A stretch of DNA of 64,000 nucleotides from Poa pratensis (taxonomy: Eukaryota > Streptophyta > Magnoliopsida > Poales > Poaceae): the NCBI GenBank assembly GCA_947311845.1, contig CAMZMU010000041.1, positions 135,994,542 through 136,058,541 of the forward strand. Direction: 5' to 3'. The position numbers and the translations under genes were made by a program. This document shows, piece after piece, positions 24,421 through 36,629 of this stretch (positions within the stretch are counted from its first letter, which is position 1; every line of letters begins with the position of its first letter). Under the pieces are notes generated by a model. That model did no database searches, had not been told where the DNA came from, and saw only the letters and a program-made list of their open reading frames with translations.

Positions 24421-25362
24421 GGGTAATTGCTCATATCTTCGAAGCCACCTTGGAAGAGGAACGGCGGCAACAGCCGTTGGCATTGCAGAGCGATTCCGCT
24501 CCATAAACTATCCACAGAGGAAGAAACTGGGAAAACCCAACGGCGAGAGCGGCACCTTCCCATATCGAGCTAGCTGAGCTGCACGAAAAGACGAGCTCCT
24601 GTATCAGGCCGTCCAATCGTCTCCTAGATCAGGCCGCCATTATTTTCAGTGCACGCTCAGGCTCACCCACCCACATAGCCACTCAGGCTCAGACGATAAA
24701 CTACCAGTTCACTCCCAGTCCTAGTGTACCGCCCTCGCTGCGCCGTACCAAAACCATGATTCTTTCACAGGCGCCTTCTTGTAGTTTTCTGTCTGAATCT
24801 GAAAATCTGAATCCTGTCTGCCATATGGTAGGAAAGGCACGTTCACGTGCATCGTCGCCCTGCCCCTTTCCGTACGCGTGCGATGCACAGTGTTGTGGTA
24901 GATCTGATCAAACTGAGCAACCTGAATGCGAAGCAATGGATTTTTTTTACTGTTTTTTAAAACGTCAAAAACAGATTACATCGAGTTGTTTTGGTGAGCA
25001 CTCTCTAGTCTCTAGTGGTGAGCCTCCGACTAATTTAGCAACTACTCCAGACTCCAGAGTACGGATGTTTAGTTTAGGCGAGTGGCGAGTTCAGAAGGTG
25101 CTCGTCCCGCCAGCATGTGATAAGGAGGAATCAATCCCCTCTGCCGATGCCGATCCTGCTGCCTAATTTGGCTCATTTGGTGCATGTCTGCCGTAGTGAT
25201 CTGAGTGGCAGCAGCAGCAGCAGCTCTTGTGGCATTTCTAAGCAAAATTGACTCCCTTCAACGGTATACAACCGGCTAGTAACAATGTTTTTTGCTGCTA
25301 ATTAGATTAGTATTTTGTGTCATGTTGGAATGCAATTTGGTTGCTGTGTCCCGCAGTGCTTA

Positions 25363-25525
25363 CTCCCTCCGTTCCACAATATAACATGTTTTAGACCATT
25401 TCCACATTCACGTGTACACACAAGTATCTAAACACGTTTCAGTGCATGTGTCCATTCTTTTTTAGTATGAATATAGACATGTATGTGTAACACCTAAAAC
25501 ATGTTACATTGTGGAACGGAGGGAG
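25363..25525. mobile_element. Stowaway-type MITE
   Basis: Ends CTCCCTCCGTTCCACAATAT and ATTGTGGAACGGAGGGAG, TA on both sides (25361-25362, 25526-25527). The arms extend through AACATGTTTTAG and its complement. 163 bp. Confidence 0.9.
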
Positions 25526-25527
25526 TA

Positions 25528-26420
25528 TTGATCAACACTCTTTACATACTAACCTCTTGGTTCGTGTTAAGTGACAACTGAAGTTCAACGATCTATCCCA
25601 CAAACGTGCCAAGTCTCCATTTGAAATATTTTATATTCTGGGCTACACAAAAATGACATTTTTTGTATATTTTGTGGATTTAAAAGTGTGTACATTTAGA
25701 TCCACACATTTGTCATTTTTTATGTACATCAGAATATAAATTATTTTAAATCGACACTTTACACATTCATGGGATAGATCACTGACAACGTGCATGATTG
25801 CTTTAAAAAAAATTGAAACTTATAAATATGATTTTTTTTTAACAAGAGGTAGTAAGAAATCTATGCTCGCGCAGATATGGCTATATACATCTTCAGTAGC
25901 GAAAATGCTCATGTATGTAGAACAATAATATGAAGGAACTAGCTTTTATACTAAGCCAATTTTGTAAAAATTTGACCAACTTTATAGAAAAGGGTATCAA
26001 TATGGATGACATAAAATTGGTATATTTTAAAACTTTATTTCAACACGAATCTATTGATACCAATTTAGTGTCATAAATGTTGACACTTTTTCCTATAAAG
26101 TTGGTAAAAATTAATAAGTTTGACTTTTTACAAAAGGTAGAAGCACACTTATTCGAGTACGGAGGGAGTATGAGTAACAAATACTGCTTCCAGGGATGAA
26201 ATTTTACAGGCCAGAGACAATGGCGCGCGCGCATCACAGTTTTAGCACATCACCAACACTTTGAGAAGTCGAATACAGTGAGAAACAAGATTTTGGACTG
26301 TTTTAGCACATACTCCTATTTATAGGATCATGATCATAAGTGCATAACTTCACAATAGTCAATTGAAGTAATTGGCGATTGAGACCCCGATTCTGAAGCA
26401 AAAGAATACAGTAGGCAGCA
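25528..26420. other. Downstream region of the MCTP-like gene, no gene seen
   Basis: AT-rich. A pair of complementary segments (CCAACTTTATAGAAAAGGGT near 25976 and TTTTTCCTATAAAGTTGGT near 26085) and a lone GGAGGGAGTA end near 26160 suggest an eroded Stowaway-like MITE, but both boundaries could not be placed. Confidence 0.4.
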
Positions 26421-26590
26421 GCCATCTTTATTATTGAGATTAGCATCACTAAGCCTCATGAGCCGAGGCTTTTCTGTGTGCAAACAAATGATCAAACGAT
26501 CCTCCTAAGCAGGATCACGCACGCCAACACATCATCACTAACTCAACAGCAAGCAAGAAAAACACGTTGGCGTGAGTTGATTGATCGATC

Positions 26591-29500
26591 CTAGAGAACC
26601 CTGTCCGACAGCGACGGCAGCCGCCGGAAGAAGTTGAACCCGGCGGACGGCATGTCGCCGCGGAACCTGGGGTGCCGGAGGTAGAAGAACCCCATCCCCA
26701 GCAGCAGCACCTTGAACGGCACGGCGTACAGCACCAGCGCGGTCAGCAGGCACACCACGGCGAACACCCCCGTGGCACGCGGGTCGCGCCAGGACAGCAG
26801 CGCCTCGATGCGCTCCCCCTGCGCCGCGACGTCGCCGAGCAGAGTCTGCGCGCGCCCAGCTACGGCCCGCAGCCGGTCGTACCGCATCCGCACGACGTCG
26901 GCGGGACGTCCCGAGGGGAGACCGTCGAACTCCTCGTCGAGCTCGTCGGGGCTGACGCTGTCGACGTGGGAGAGACGCGGGTCCATGCCCGTCGGCTCGC
27001 GCGGCCGCGAGCGGTAGCGCCAGAGCAGGACCAGGAAGAGGTACAGGCAGACGGTGGGCAGGATCATCTCCGGGCAGAGCACGATGGCGACGAGCAGCAT
27101 GTGCACGAGCACGGTGGTCGGCGAGTGCTCCCACGTGCGCACCCGGTGCGCCCACCTCACGGCTGTGGCCACGTGCGACAGGCAGCCCACGACGCGGAAC
27201 CAGTTGGCCTTGCTCCGGCGCATGCTCCAGGTGTGCGTGTCCGTGTCGAGCAGGTACTGCACCACCTCTGGCCCCAGCGGCGGCTCCGACCGAGCCAGAC
27301 GCCCCGAGACGATGCGCATTGCCGTGTGCCGCAGCACGTCCTGCTGCGCCGGGCCGAGCGGCTTGACGTAGTGCATGCGCGGCAGCAGCGGGCTCCCGTA
27401 GGCCTGCATCAGCGTCAGCCACGACGGGCAGGTGAACCGGATGGCCAGCTCCAGCTCGCCCATCTTGCGCACGCCGACGGGGTGCACCGCCGTGAGCGCA
27501 TAGTTGATGACGTACACCGGTTGGTGTCGAGCGTGGAGAGGCGGATCCGGAGCTTCCCGATCCGGGCGTCCTTGGGCAGCTTCCCGGCGTCGGCGGCGTC
27601 GGCCATCTTGTACCGAGCGTTGTCGAAGACGGCGATGGAGAGCACGGTGCAGGGGTCGAACACGTCCCACGCGTACTGTTCGTTCCACCGCGGGTTGAAC
27701 TGGTCCAGGATGGTGCGCGTGCGCGCCCACTTGGGCCCGTATTTGAGCACCACGTACGCGTCCGTCGAGCCGCTCGAGCCGTCCTTGGCGATCTTCATCG
27801 GCACCAGGTTGGATGCGCCGCGGATGCCGACCTCGAGCATGCCCACCGGAGGCTTGGACAGCTGCTTCGACGCCGCGCGAACGTCGCTCGCCACGTTCGC
27901 CGCCTCGTCCAGCACGTGGTACCCACCCTCCAGGCAGACGCGCACGTGCACTCGCCCGGCATATGGCCGGGCCTCGTCGCCGCAAAGGTTCAGCCACCGC
28001 GATGGCGGCTCGCCCGGTCGTCAGAACGCCGGTGCACCGAGGACAGGGGAACGCGCGCCTGTCCGACGAGCTGCCCAGAGAAGACGTCCTCCACGGCGAC
28101 GGTCAAGAAAGGATCGAACGGCTCGGCGGCGACGAACAGCAGATCCTCGTTCCAGCTCGGGTTGGACGCCCCCGCGCAGCGCTGCCGAGCGCAATGCGGC
28201 CGGTCTTGAACACTTGGGCTCCGAGCTGCGCCTTGACATACAGCTCCGGGAAGGTTGGCCCGAACTGCTTCGCCTTGGCGTCTGGCGGGGAAGGCAAGCG
28301 CAAGTCCTGGGCTTGAATGACGCTGAGGCGGAGGTACCAGAGCTTCGGGGACAGGTACGCCTTGGAGCGAGTGTGCACCAAGTTGCCGCCGGAGTCGGAC
28401 TGCCACGCTTCCTGGAACGCCTCGTCTACCTGCGTGCCGACCCACACGGCGAGCATCACGTCGCAGGCCGCCGTGCCATCCTCGGCGTGTCCCTCGAGAG
28501 TGTACCACTGCGGCGCGAGCGCGCTGTCTGGCGGCGACCGCTTGGGGACTTCCTGGAGGTCGAAGGAGACGAAGCCGAGGTGGGCGTCCTCCGGAGTGGC
28601 CTCTCCTTCCTTCTCCGGCTTCTTGGCTTCCTCATGGACGGTGACCTCCAGTGAGGAGGCGGTGAGGCTAGCCTTGTGGAAGGCGAACACCTGGTCCCAC
28701 TCGCCGGCTGTCGCGGCGGCTCGAGTCCGCACGGTGTGAGCGCCGATGCAGAGCTGCGCGTACAGCGGCTGCTTGTTACCGCCGTCTTGATGATGCTTCG
28801 CCTTGAGAAGCCGGACGAACAGGTAAGGCACGCGATCCACCAGATCGTACGACGCGCTGCCGCCACCCGAGGCGGCCATGCTCCGCTCGGCGGCGGTCTG
28901 GGGACGGATCTCGAGATCGCCGGCGACTCCGGCGGTTGCCAGCTGCATCTTCGATGGCGAGGGCGGCGGGACCTTGGACGGAGAAGCAGGCACTACGTCC
29001 TTCTTTTCCTCCTCCTTGGCTTTACCTTCCTCCTTGGGCTTCTCGCCGTCCTTCTTTCCCTTCTCCGGCGACTTTTTCTTGCCGTCTTTCTTTCCATCCT
29101 CTGGTTTCTTGTCTTCCGGTTTGGCCTCCTCTGTTTTCTTTTCTTCCACGGGCGCCGCCTCCGGCTTCTTCTCCTCGCCGGCGGGTGCAGCAGCAGCGGG
29201 CTCCTCGGCCGACTCTTTCTTCTCCGCAGACTTCTCTTCCGCCGCAGGAGCGGCAGGAGGCGCCGGCGGCGGGTCGTCGACGAACCAAATCTTGAGCCCG
29301 ATCTCGCCCTTGATCTGCGAGAAGACGCTCCGCTTCTCGAGCGGGTAGTAGACGAGCGTCTCGTCCCCTTCCTTGGCGAAGACGCGCCGGCCACCTTGAC
29401 CTTGCCGAGGAAGGTGCCCCCGCTCTTGCGGCCGCCGCCTCCGCCGCTTCCCGCGATGGCCTTCTTGTCGTTGTACACGTTGAGCTCGAGCGTCTCGGCG

Positions 29501-29709
29501 GTCATGGCGCCGGGGCTGTGGACGAGGAACTCGAGGCGCTCGCCCCACTGCGGGTTGAGGTCGCGCGGCCTGGTGGCCGTGCGGCGGCGCTGGCCGTCGA
29601 AGTCGACGACGGCGTAGGCGCACGCCGTGCCCTGCCCGTCCTTGGGCATGAGGTTCCGCGCGTTGCAGACCTCCACCACCACGCGCCGCCTCGCCCCCTC
29701 CTCCACCAT
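26591..29709 (-). CDS. MCTP/QUIRKY-like multiple C2 and transmembrane protein, intronless
   Basis: MCTPs are ER/plasmodesma-associated proteins with Ca2+/phospholipid-binding C2 domains; QUIRKY members act in intercellular signalling. ATG at 29709 (MVEEGARRRVVVEV). C2A (about 1-115) has MPKDGQGTACAYAVVDFDGQ. A Lys/Glu/Pro/Ala-rich linker (about 145-265) follows, as in the QUIRKY clade. C2B starts near 295 (YLFVRLLKAKHH), C2C near 460, C2D near 620 (GMLEVGIRGASNLVPMK). The C-terminal PRT_C region has hydrophobic pairs near 865-895 and 980-1010 and ends FFRRLPSLSDRVL, the family's tail. The frame breaks near 29390, 28172, 28014 and 27517. Each is one missing base in a short G/C run: 3119 nt plus 4 gives exactly 1041 codons (1040 residues), the usual length. 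AATAAA (minus strand, 26432-26427) lies about 160 bp past the stop. Either an intact gene with sequence errors or a very young pseudogene. Confidence 0.9.
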
Positions 29710-30310
29710 GGCGGCAGCGAAGGTAGCTAGCTTGAGTTCCTCGATCGAATCGGATCCTGGAAGCTTCTTCTCCTCAAGCAGAAAAGGAAAGGCTGCTGGA
29801 TTCTCGGAAAATCTTTCTCCGGGTGCTGTGGGCAGTGTGTCGTCAGAGTGATGGAGGAGTTGTGAGAGAAGTGATGGAGAGAATATGACCGTTGGAGAGT
29901 GGGGAGGAGGGAGACGGGGCGGCGGGGAGCGGAGACTGGGGAGAGGCGGAGGTGGGCGGCGGGGGTTTAAAAGGGAGCAACGGCAGGGAGAGGTGGGGCC
30001 GGGACCACGTAGGACGCAGGTGGACGCCACGTGGACGGGAAGCCTGCGGGCACGGAGCCTTGTCCAGTAGTGGATGTGGCAGGAATCGACATAGGACTGG
30101 GCGGTGAAATGGTCGGGAGGTGTGAGCGTGACGTGGTATGACGGTAACGGCATTGATGCGAGACAGCCGGCAATGGCGGCGGCGGCGGGACTCCCCGGCC
30201 AGCCAGGGGAATCGTGTGCCGCACTGCCGCTCTCGCCGGCGCTTGTTTCTCTGCTTTATGTTTTCGTTAACCTCGGTTCTGATTTCTTTTCTCCTCTTGA
30301 CTTTGCACCT
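29710..30310 (-). promoter_or_regulatory. Probable promoter and 5' UTR of the MCTP-like gene
   Basis: GC-rich DNA directly upstream of the start codon. On the minus strand a TTTTAAAC motif about 260 bp before the ATG (plus-strand 29966-29975) is the best TATA-like candidate, followed by a CT-rich leader. The assignment is by position and composition only. Confidence 0.35.
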
Positions 30311-30389
30311 CGAGTATAGACATGTACCTAGATACTCGGAGTTGTAAAACGTGAATAATGGCTGCGAATCTCGTGGGTATAATTTACTA

Positions 30390-30469
30390 CTGCGTCCGAT
30401 TTATATTAATTGTCAATGAATCAGTACATTATATCCGATTCAACAATAATTACTATGGATTGAAGGGAG
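30390..30469. mobile_element. Degraded Stowaway-type MITE
   Basis: Ends CTGCGTCCGATTTATATTAA and GATTGAAGGGAG with TA on both sides. The inverted repeat is imperfect, with an internal TCCGATTCAACAATAATTAC arm. Confidence 0.55.
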
Positions 30470-30868
30470 TATTATTTTTTTTATCTCCTAATACGAATTA
30501 CTGAAATCGAAATCTCGGACATGCCTATGAAATCTCGGAGTATTATAAACATCCATACATTCTCTCTCTATCTATCTCTTGTGCTTCAGGGCGAAGCTTC
30601 TCAATGGCCAAAGCCCACTTTGGCCCCACTCTAGAAAAATAATTTGGATTATGCGGCTTAAAATAGCAAAGATTACTAGAAAATCAACATCAGATGGTAA
30701 ATTTAGCCCCCTTCTATATATTTTCAGTCAAGCTCCATCATTGTTTGTGCTTATCTTCCTTTTCCATCACGATAAATAGTGTGGAGGGGTAGGTTGCTTT
30801 CCTCGGGTGGGAGGCTGATCCTATCCAACGCTTGCTTGGATGCCCTTCCTATTTTTGCTATGGGCTTA

Positions 30869-31214
30869 CTCCCTCCATTCCGATTTACTCTACGTTTTAG
30901 AAAAAATCAGACAAAATAGTAGAGCATTTATTAGTTGTATTAAACCTTCATGTATCACAGGAAACCATGGGGGCAGCTCTTTACCCGAAGCAACATTAAA
31001 TGACATGCATGTGTTACAGTAAAAAAAATAAGGACATGCATGCGCGTGATTGGGGACGAGAGGTCATTGGGAGGGGCCGCATGCGCGGAGGGGTGTGCGC
31101 GTGATTTACTAATCCTCTCCGTAATTAATTAGTAAGATGGGCCCTACTCAAAATGTAGACTAATTTGGAACTAATAATAGGTCCAGAATGTAGAGTAAAT
31201 CGGAATGGTGGGAG
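30869..31214. mobile_element. Stowaway-type MITE (346 bp)
   Basis: Ends CTCCCTCCATTCCGATTTAC and GTAAATCGGAATGGTGGGAG, with TA on both sides (30867-30868, 31215-31216). The inverted repeat extends through CTCTACGTTTTAG and its degraded complement. No coding potential. Confidence 0.85.
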
Positions 31215-31216
31215 TA

Positions 31217-32588
31217 TTTCTCATGCAGGACGAGGTTCATGCGAAGTTTGATGCCATTAGGGCGAGATTCTTTTGGGAGGGGTCGGGCCCGAAACGAAAA
31301 TATCACTCGTTAAACTGGCCAGCTGTGTGTAGGCCAAAAGACTGTGGGGGTCTAGAGCTGACAAGCACGAAAAACATGAATAAGGCCTTGCTTCTGAAGT
31401 GGGTCTGGAAGCTGTTTCAGAATGACGAGACGATTTGGCATAGGCTAATCAAGGCCAAGTATCCTGAAGCTGATAATATCTTCGTGGCTATGACCTGCGG
31501 GGGGTCGCAGTTTTGGCGAAGCCTTCACAAGATTAAACACTTGTTTAAGCTAGGTGCAAAGTACCTAGTGAGAAGCGGGATGCGTACTTCTTTCTGGTCA
31601 GATTGGTGGCTCGGTCCTGAGCCCTTAGGTAAATCCTTCCAGCGGTTGTTTGCCATCTGTAGTAACCCTAACATCTCTGTCGCGGAGGTCTTTGCTCCGG
31701 ACAGCCAAGGTATCACCTTCCGCCGGGCCTTGGATCAGGCCGGGATGGAGCAGTGGAGAGCGCTGCTGAATGTGTTGGACCCGGTGGTCTTGCAGGACGG
31801 TCAGGACGAGGTCAGATGGGCGCTTGAGCAATCGGGAGTGTTCTCGGTGTCGTCGATGTACCAGCAACTTTCGTGTGGGGCGACCGTTGCTTATGCTCAC
31901 GACATGTGGGAGGCCAAACTGCCCCTTAAACTAAAAATCTTTACCTGGCAGCTAGTGCTCGATAGACTCCCCTCGGGTCAACAGTTAGCGGATCGCCACG
32001 GGGTCTAATGGCAGGTGCGCCCTTTGTGGCGAGATTGAAGATTCCTCGCATATCTTTTTCTCTTGTGTTTTGACGAAGCTGGGGTGGAGTGTTGTGCGGC
32101 GGTTGCTAGGGTGCAACTGGTCACCGGCAAACTTCCCTCAGTTCTTCGCGCTCTTGCATCCGTTGCTGGGGATGAACCGTAGGGTGTGCTGGATTCTGGT
32201 GTCTGTGCTTTTTTGGACACTTTGGGTTACTAGAAATAAGCTGGCCATGGAGGCTAAAGTGTTGAGGCACCCTTCTGACTTAATCTATAAATTCTCCATG
32301 TTCTTACAGCTGTGGGCGACTCTCTCAAAGGAGCGCGACAGGGACGCGCTTCTGGCGATGGCAGGCGCGCTTAAGGCAATCTACTCCTCCATTGCCCAAG
32401 ACGTGATTATTTAGCTGGAGTGTAGTAGGCTACCGGTCTGTTGTGGGGTGGCCGGCCCCGGAACTTCTGTTCATTTGCGCTTTCGGCTAAGCTGTATGCC
32501 TCAGCTTTTGTACCCTATGTGTGTGTGGACCTGTTGCTTTATTAACTTAAAGCAGGGCATTTGTTAATGTCTTTTATCTATAAAAAAT
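31217..32588 (+). pseudogene. 5'-truncated LINE with reverse-transcriptase C terminus
   Basis: An open frame from 31205 to 32008 encodes the C-terminal part of L1-type ORF2 (ARFFWEGSGPKRKYHSLNW, GGLELTSTKNMNKALLLKWV, LKIFTWQLVLDRLPSGQQLA). After a shift near 32005 it continues with the zf-RVT Cys/His motif (GRCALCGEIEDSSHIFFSC) and FWTLWVTRNKLAMEAKV to a stop at 32412. The element ends in TATCTATAAAAAATAG, an A-rich LINE tail. The catalytic YADD region lies in the missing 5' part. It abuts the right end of the MITE at 30869-31214. Non-functional. Confidence 0.8.
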
Positions 32589-34229
32589 AGATTTTCATGA
32601 TGCACATTCCAGGGTTACAATAGTCGAGCGTCAGATCAACTAGGTGACAGTTTGTACATGGACACTAAATTCACATTATAGGAAATGTGTTGCGGCCTTC
32701 AACTCTTCCAAGCAACGACATATTTGTGATACTTTTCTTCTCTGAACCGGATGTTGGGTAGTTTTCAACCGAGTTACCCTTCTCACAAAAGTTTCTCGGC
32801 TACCAGGGGTGCCTTCGGCTCACTCGCAAGTATATCATTTCTATCAACTGACCATGGGAGCCTAGAATCTTCATTGCATGATCAAAACAAACTAACTTCC
32901 CCATCCCGTGAGAACCAGGAATTTCATTAAAAACTTGGGGATGTCTGAGGGAACAATAAGCACTAGCCATTATATTACTACTCCCTCCGTTCGGAAAAAG
33001 ATGTCACAAAAATGGTCTATCTACAGTTCATTTTTGTGACATCCTTTTTCGAACGGAGGGAGTATTAAATAAGAGTTGACGATGATTTATCCACACATAG
33101 TGTCACTTTTTTATGTTGCAAGAAATTCAAACAAATAACTAACTAACAAAGTGAGATAACCATATGCTCTTTTCAACAAACTAATTAACCACTCCCTACA
33201 AAAAATCTAACACAAGTAGCATGAAAAATGTCACAAAGATATTGGCTTCCGCTTCAGCACAATTAACTTAGCAAACATGTGACGGACTAACAGAGATGTT
33301 GAGTCGAACAAGTTGTTGAAAATGATTTATTTTTACGCATGTTTTTTCTATCAAAGAACGATTATTTACCTATAGTTTTCCTTGGTACGAGTGAAAGCAT
33401 TATAGTTTACCAAAAATGTCAAATAGAAACCGATCTCCATGTAGCCTGCATTTTGAAATAATAAAAAAAACTCACTTTTTAACTCCATTTTGAAAGAATA
33501 AAAAAAGTATGCAAGTACATATGGTTGAGTTACAAATACGTATAAAGTTTCATTCAATCATGTTTTTATGTGGGTCCTAAAAAAAGGCAAATATGAAGTC
33601 CAAAAATAAAGTTTTAAATGGCTACTTAAAGCCATATTTTGTCATTTTCGTGTAGCAAAAAAATACAGTGTATTTTCCATGAAATTTTGCGCATTTCTAG
33701 AAACCATCTCTATTTACATCTCTAAAAATATCATATATTTTTTGAAACCTCTAAATAAGATATCTCGTAATTTTGTTTTTCGAAAATTCCGGGCTCCAGG
33801 GACACGAACAAGGTGTGATGCTACACACACGACACTTCCCAGTTGTCTGCGCAACACACCGTACCAATCCATCGAGAGTTCAACGTCTCCAATATGTCTA
33901 GGCCAGTATAGGGCGGAAAAAGGAATTGTCACTTTGGCGAATCAAACGGCCCTATTGCTCGGGGCTCGCCAGTCGCCACTGCCATGTTCCACTCAGGCGC
34001 GAATTGGTGGAGGACTGGAGACACTGGTCGATTTCACTAGTACTTCCGTCAGCGTCACCTCAATGGCACCGGCCTCGATGCAGCGCACCGGCAAATGCAC
34101 TGCACTGCGTGGCCGGTGGCGGACGGACGCACTGGAGGATTGCCTTTGCAACGTGCGCGCTAGGGCCATGGTGTACTGGGGGGAGCTAACACTGTACGCA
34201 GGGAGCGTAGGACCTGCAGTAAACTTTTA
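32589..34229. other. Intergenic, one MITE, no gene seen
   Basis: AT-rich except for a GC-rich block at about 33830-34200, in which a plus-strand frame (188 codons from 33679) matches no family I recognise. The block may be a gene fragment. A small Stowaway at 32981 is listed separately. Confidence 0.35.
32981..33062. mobile_element. Stowaway-type MITE, 82-bp hairpin
   Basis: Arms CTCCCTCCGTTCGGAAAAAG and CTTTTTCGAACGGAGGGAG fold over nearly the whole element; TA flanks. It differs from the 82-bp copy in NOT3 intron 15 at only about three positions, so the two are recent members of one subfamily. Confidence 0.92.
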
Positions 34230-36156
34230 TCTATACTATTATTAAAAAAGCAAACTTGTGTTGATACATTAAATCTGAGCCCTTTAATATTTGATCAACG
34301 ATCCAGATCGCTCCAATGTTTGACAACTCAACACACCTTTTCAGTTTTATGATAATTACAAGAATTGCCACCGCTTAAAAAAAGTTTCGTTGATCCTGAT
34401 GGAAAGCTGCCGTCGTGCGAGAAGGACTTGTACCGCCGCCTCTCCGCTAGCCCGGTGCTTCTCCCAGCAGTCTCCTGGTAGGCTCCTGGTATGTAACTAC
34501 AAACGACTGTGGCGCGGGCGTGCGTATACCTAGAACTGAATTGGTTGATCGCTAGCTTTTTTGAAACGAGATGTTGCAGCTAGCTTGAGTTGCTGAACGA
34601 AATAATGCTAGCTGCGTTTTCATCTTAATTAGTCTAGCTGCTTATCTCACTACGATTCCATCTGTTTTGTTGCGGCTATCAGCATGCCTTCTGGTCCCGT
34701 TGCCCTTCCAATTGTATTGATTTGAAGATTAAACTTCACATCAATTTCTTATGGACATTGGAATACCGCTGCTTTGTTAGTTACTTTACTTTTCTTCCTA
34801 TCTAATCAGATGACACCAGTGCACACCTAACTCTACCTGCTGGATGATTTGAGTCCGATCTTGAGAGAATGCATCTTCATACTTGATGGTACTAAATGTG
34901 CCAAATAGGAAATCATTAAAAACAACTTCAATGCACTGGTTTCATCATAGTAATAATATATGGGATCTTCACAACTTGACATACTGCATAACACTCCTGT
35001 GAAGGACGTCGTGTCTAGCGCCCGCCGTGTCAATAGCAACTTACTTTGTGCACTTCTGCGACGTATTTGATAAAAATAATTATGGTTGGGACAAAACTTA
35101 TTTTTAATCAGATGACACCAACGCGGACCTAACTTATTTTTTCTCGCCCGTTACAACGCATGAGCATGTTTATTTGATTACAAAATTATGATCGGGACAA
35201 ATCCTATTATGATTATTTGATAAAACAATTATGAAATAATTATTTGATGATTTTAGTGTCTTTAAAAAAGTATACAAATATGCTTTGTTTGATATACTAA
35301 AAGTTGTATCATCCAAATTTCGTAATCATGCAGGTCATGATGTGGTTTCTGGATATTAAATTCCATGCAGTACTTCCGGGAGAAATGATTATTCTGGTAG
35401 AAATTCCAATAACTAACAACTCAGACCTCTACAAATATTATGAATCATTCACATTTATCATGTTCTTGTTTATGTGATTTAAAATAATTTCCTATTATAA
35501 TGATATACACATCTAGGAAAATTGGCACTGAGAGGAAGAAATATTTTCCTTGTAGAACCTACGGGTTGGAACACCTGTTTTGTTAGACTTTTCTTAAATT
35601 TGCAATGCATGCCAAGTCGGCATATGTTGACAGCTTCCTGATGATCTGTTTTCTTGGTTAATTGAAGGACTAGACAAAATGGTGGCCCTGAATGCCGTGT
35701 GGTGGACTTATTTACCGGGCATTTTGTGAGCCACATATGGAGTGATGATTGATGTAGTAGTAATGTATTCAAATTTTGAATTTTACCTTAATGTTGTTAC
35801 ATTATATTGTAGAATTTATTTTACCTTAATGTTGTTACATTATATTGTAGAAGTTTAATTCTTTTAAAAGCCTATAAATAATGTCAACCACTACACATGA
35901 ATGTAATGAACAAAAAGTTATGTTTTTCCAATAATGCACAAAATAGTACTACAAAAAGTTGACAATCAGCCCTTCTAGATGAAAACATTGAGCAAATAAC
36001 TGATTACTTTTGGCTTAAGAATTATTTGTGTACATTAATATTTATTAAAACCAGACTAATTTTTGTGTATGTATTTGTCGACACGTGCAGTATTTCCTAC
36101 TTGTAAATCATCCTCTATAATTGTGAAAACGTGCGTTGCACGTACATGCCAACTAG
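34230..36156 (+). mobile_element. Non-autonomous Helitron (1.9 kb)
   Basis: 5' end TCTATACTATTATTAAAAAA preceded by A, 3' end GTGCGTTGCACGTACATGCC then AACTAG followed by T. This fits insertion between A and T with TC...CTAG termini. The GTGCGTTGCAC palindrome just before the end could form the terminal hairpin. No Rep/helicase frame was seen. A 39-bp unit (TTTTACCTTAATGTTGTTAC onward) is tandemly duplicated at about 35783-35852. Confidence 0.75.
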
Positions 36157-36483
36157 TACTTATCAAAAGAGCAATTAGTGTTGAACCAATGGATCAAATA
36201 CACGGCTCGTAGACAGTCGCGCCCCGGTAGCCTGTTCAGCAGCAGCGCCGGACGAGCGTTATTGTGGGTGCCTCTTCTCCAATAGGGTCATCCAATAGTC
36301 CATTTTATTGCCAAATTTAAATACTTTACAAAACACAAATAAAAACGAGTGTAGATCTATAGTTTTCAACACACAACAAGTATTTCTATAATAATAAATT
36401 ATAATAGAAAATGAAGATAAACCTATTCATGAAATTCAAATAAAATGAAGTTCAACTAGTTTGCGGTGGCTAGTCCTTCGACC

Positions 36484-36621
36484 CAGTGGCGGATCCCTAT
36501 GCCCGGGCTTCCGGCCGGCCGGCACCATGTATTTTCATGGTATTTGTCCAAAAAAATAGCATATTAAGCCTTTATATTAACAGTTTGCCCGGGCTTTAAA
36601 GTATTTCTGGGTCCGCCACTG
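36484..36621. mobile_element. hAT-type MITE (138 bp)
   Basis: Ends CAGTGGCGGATCC and GGGTCCGCCACTG with CTTCGACC duplicated on each side (36476-36483, 36622-36629). The internal TGCCCGGGCTT and its complement extend the inverted repeat. Same family of ends as 21676-22118. Confidence 0.9.
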
Positions 36622-36629
36622 CTTCGACC

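Noticed and set aside
26672..28654. 660-codon plus-strand open frame, the longest in the window
   Set aside because: It is antisense to the MCTP-like gene in very GC-rich DNA, is His/Arg/Gln-rich without any domain, and owes its openness to codon bias on the other strand.
28676..29617. 313-codon plus-strand frame rich in Leu/Phe
   Set aside because: Antisense of the Lys/Glu/Pro-rich linker of the MCTP-like protein; composition is exactly what complementing that linker gives.
26591..29709. Programmed ribosomal frameshifting in the MCTP-like gene
   Set aside because: Four shifts in one gene, all of the same kind and with no slippery-site pattern, plus similar breaks in unrelated neighbours, make sequence error far likelier.
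29710..30153. N-terminal extension of the MCTP-like frame to an upstream ATG
   Set aside because: The extra 148 residues are low-complexity Ser/Pro/Arg translated from leader DNA; the C2A domain begins directly at MVEEGARRR as in the family.
35783..35852. CRISPR-like or regulatory direct repeat
   Set aside because: Just two adjacent copies of an AT-rich 39-bp unit inside a Helitron; ordinary tandem duplication in a plant genome.
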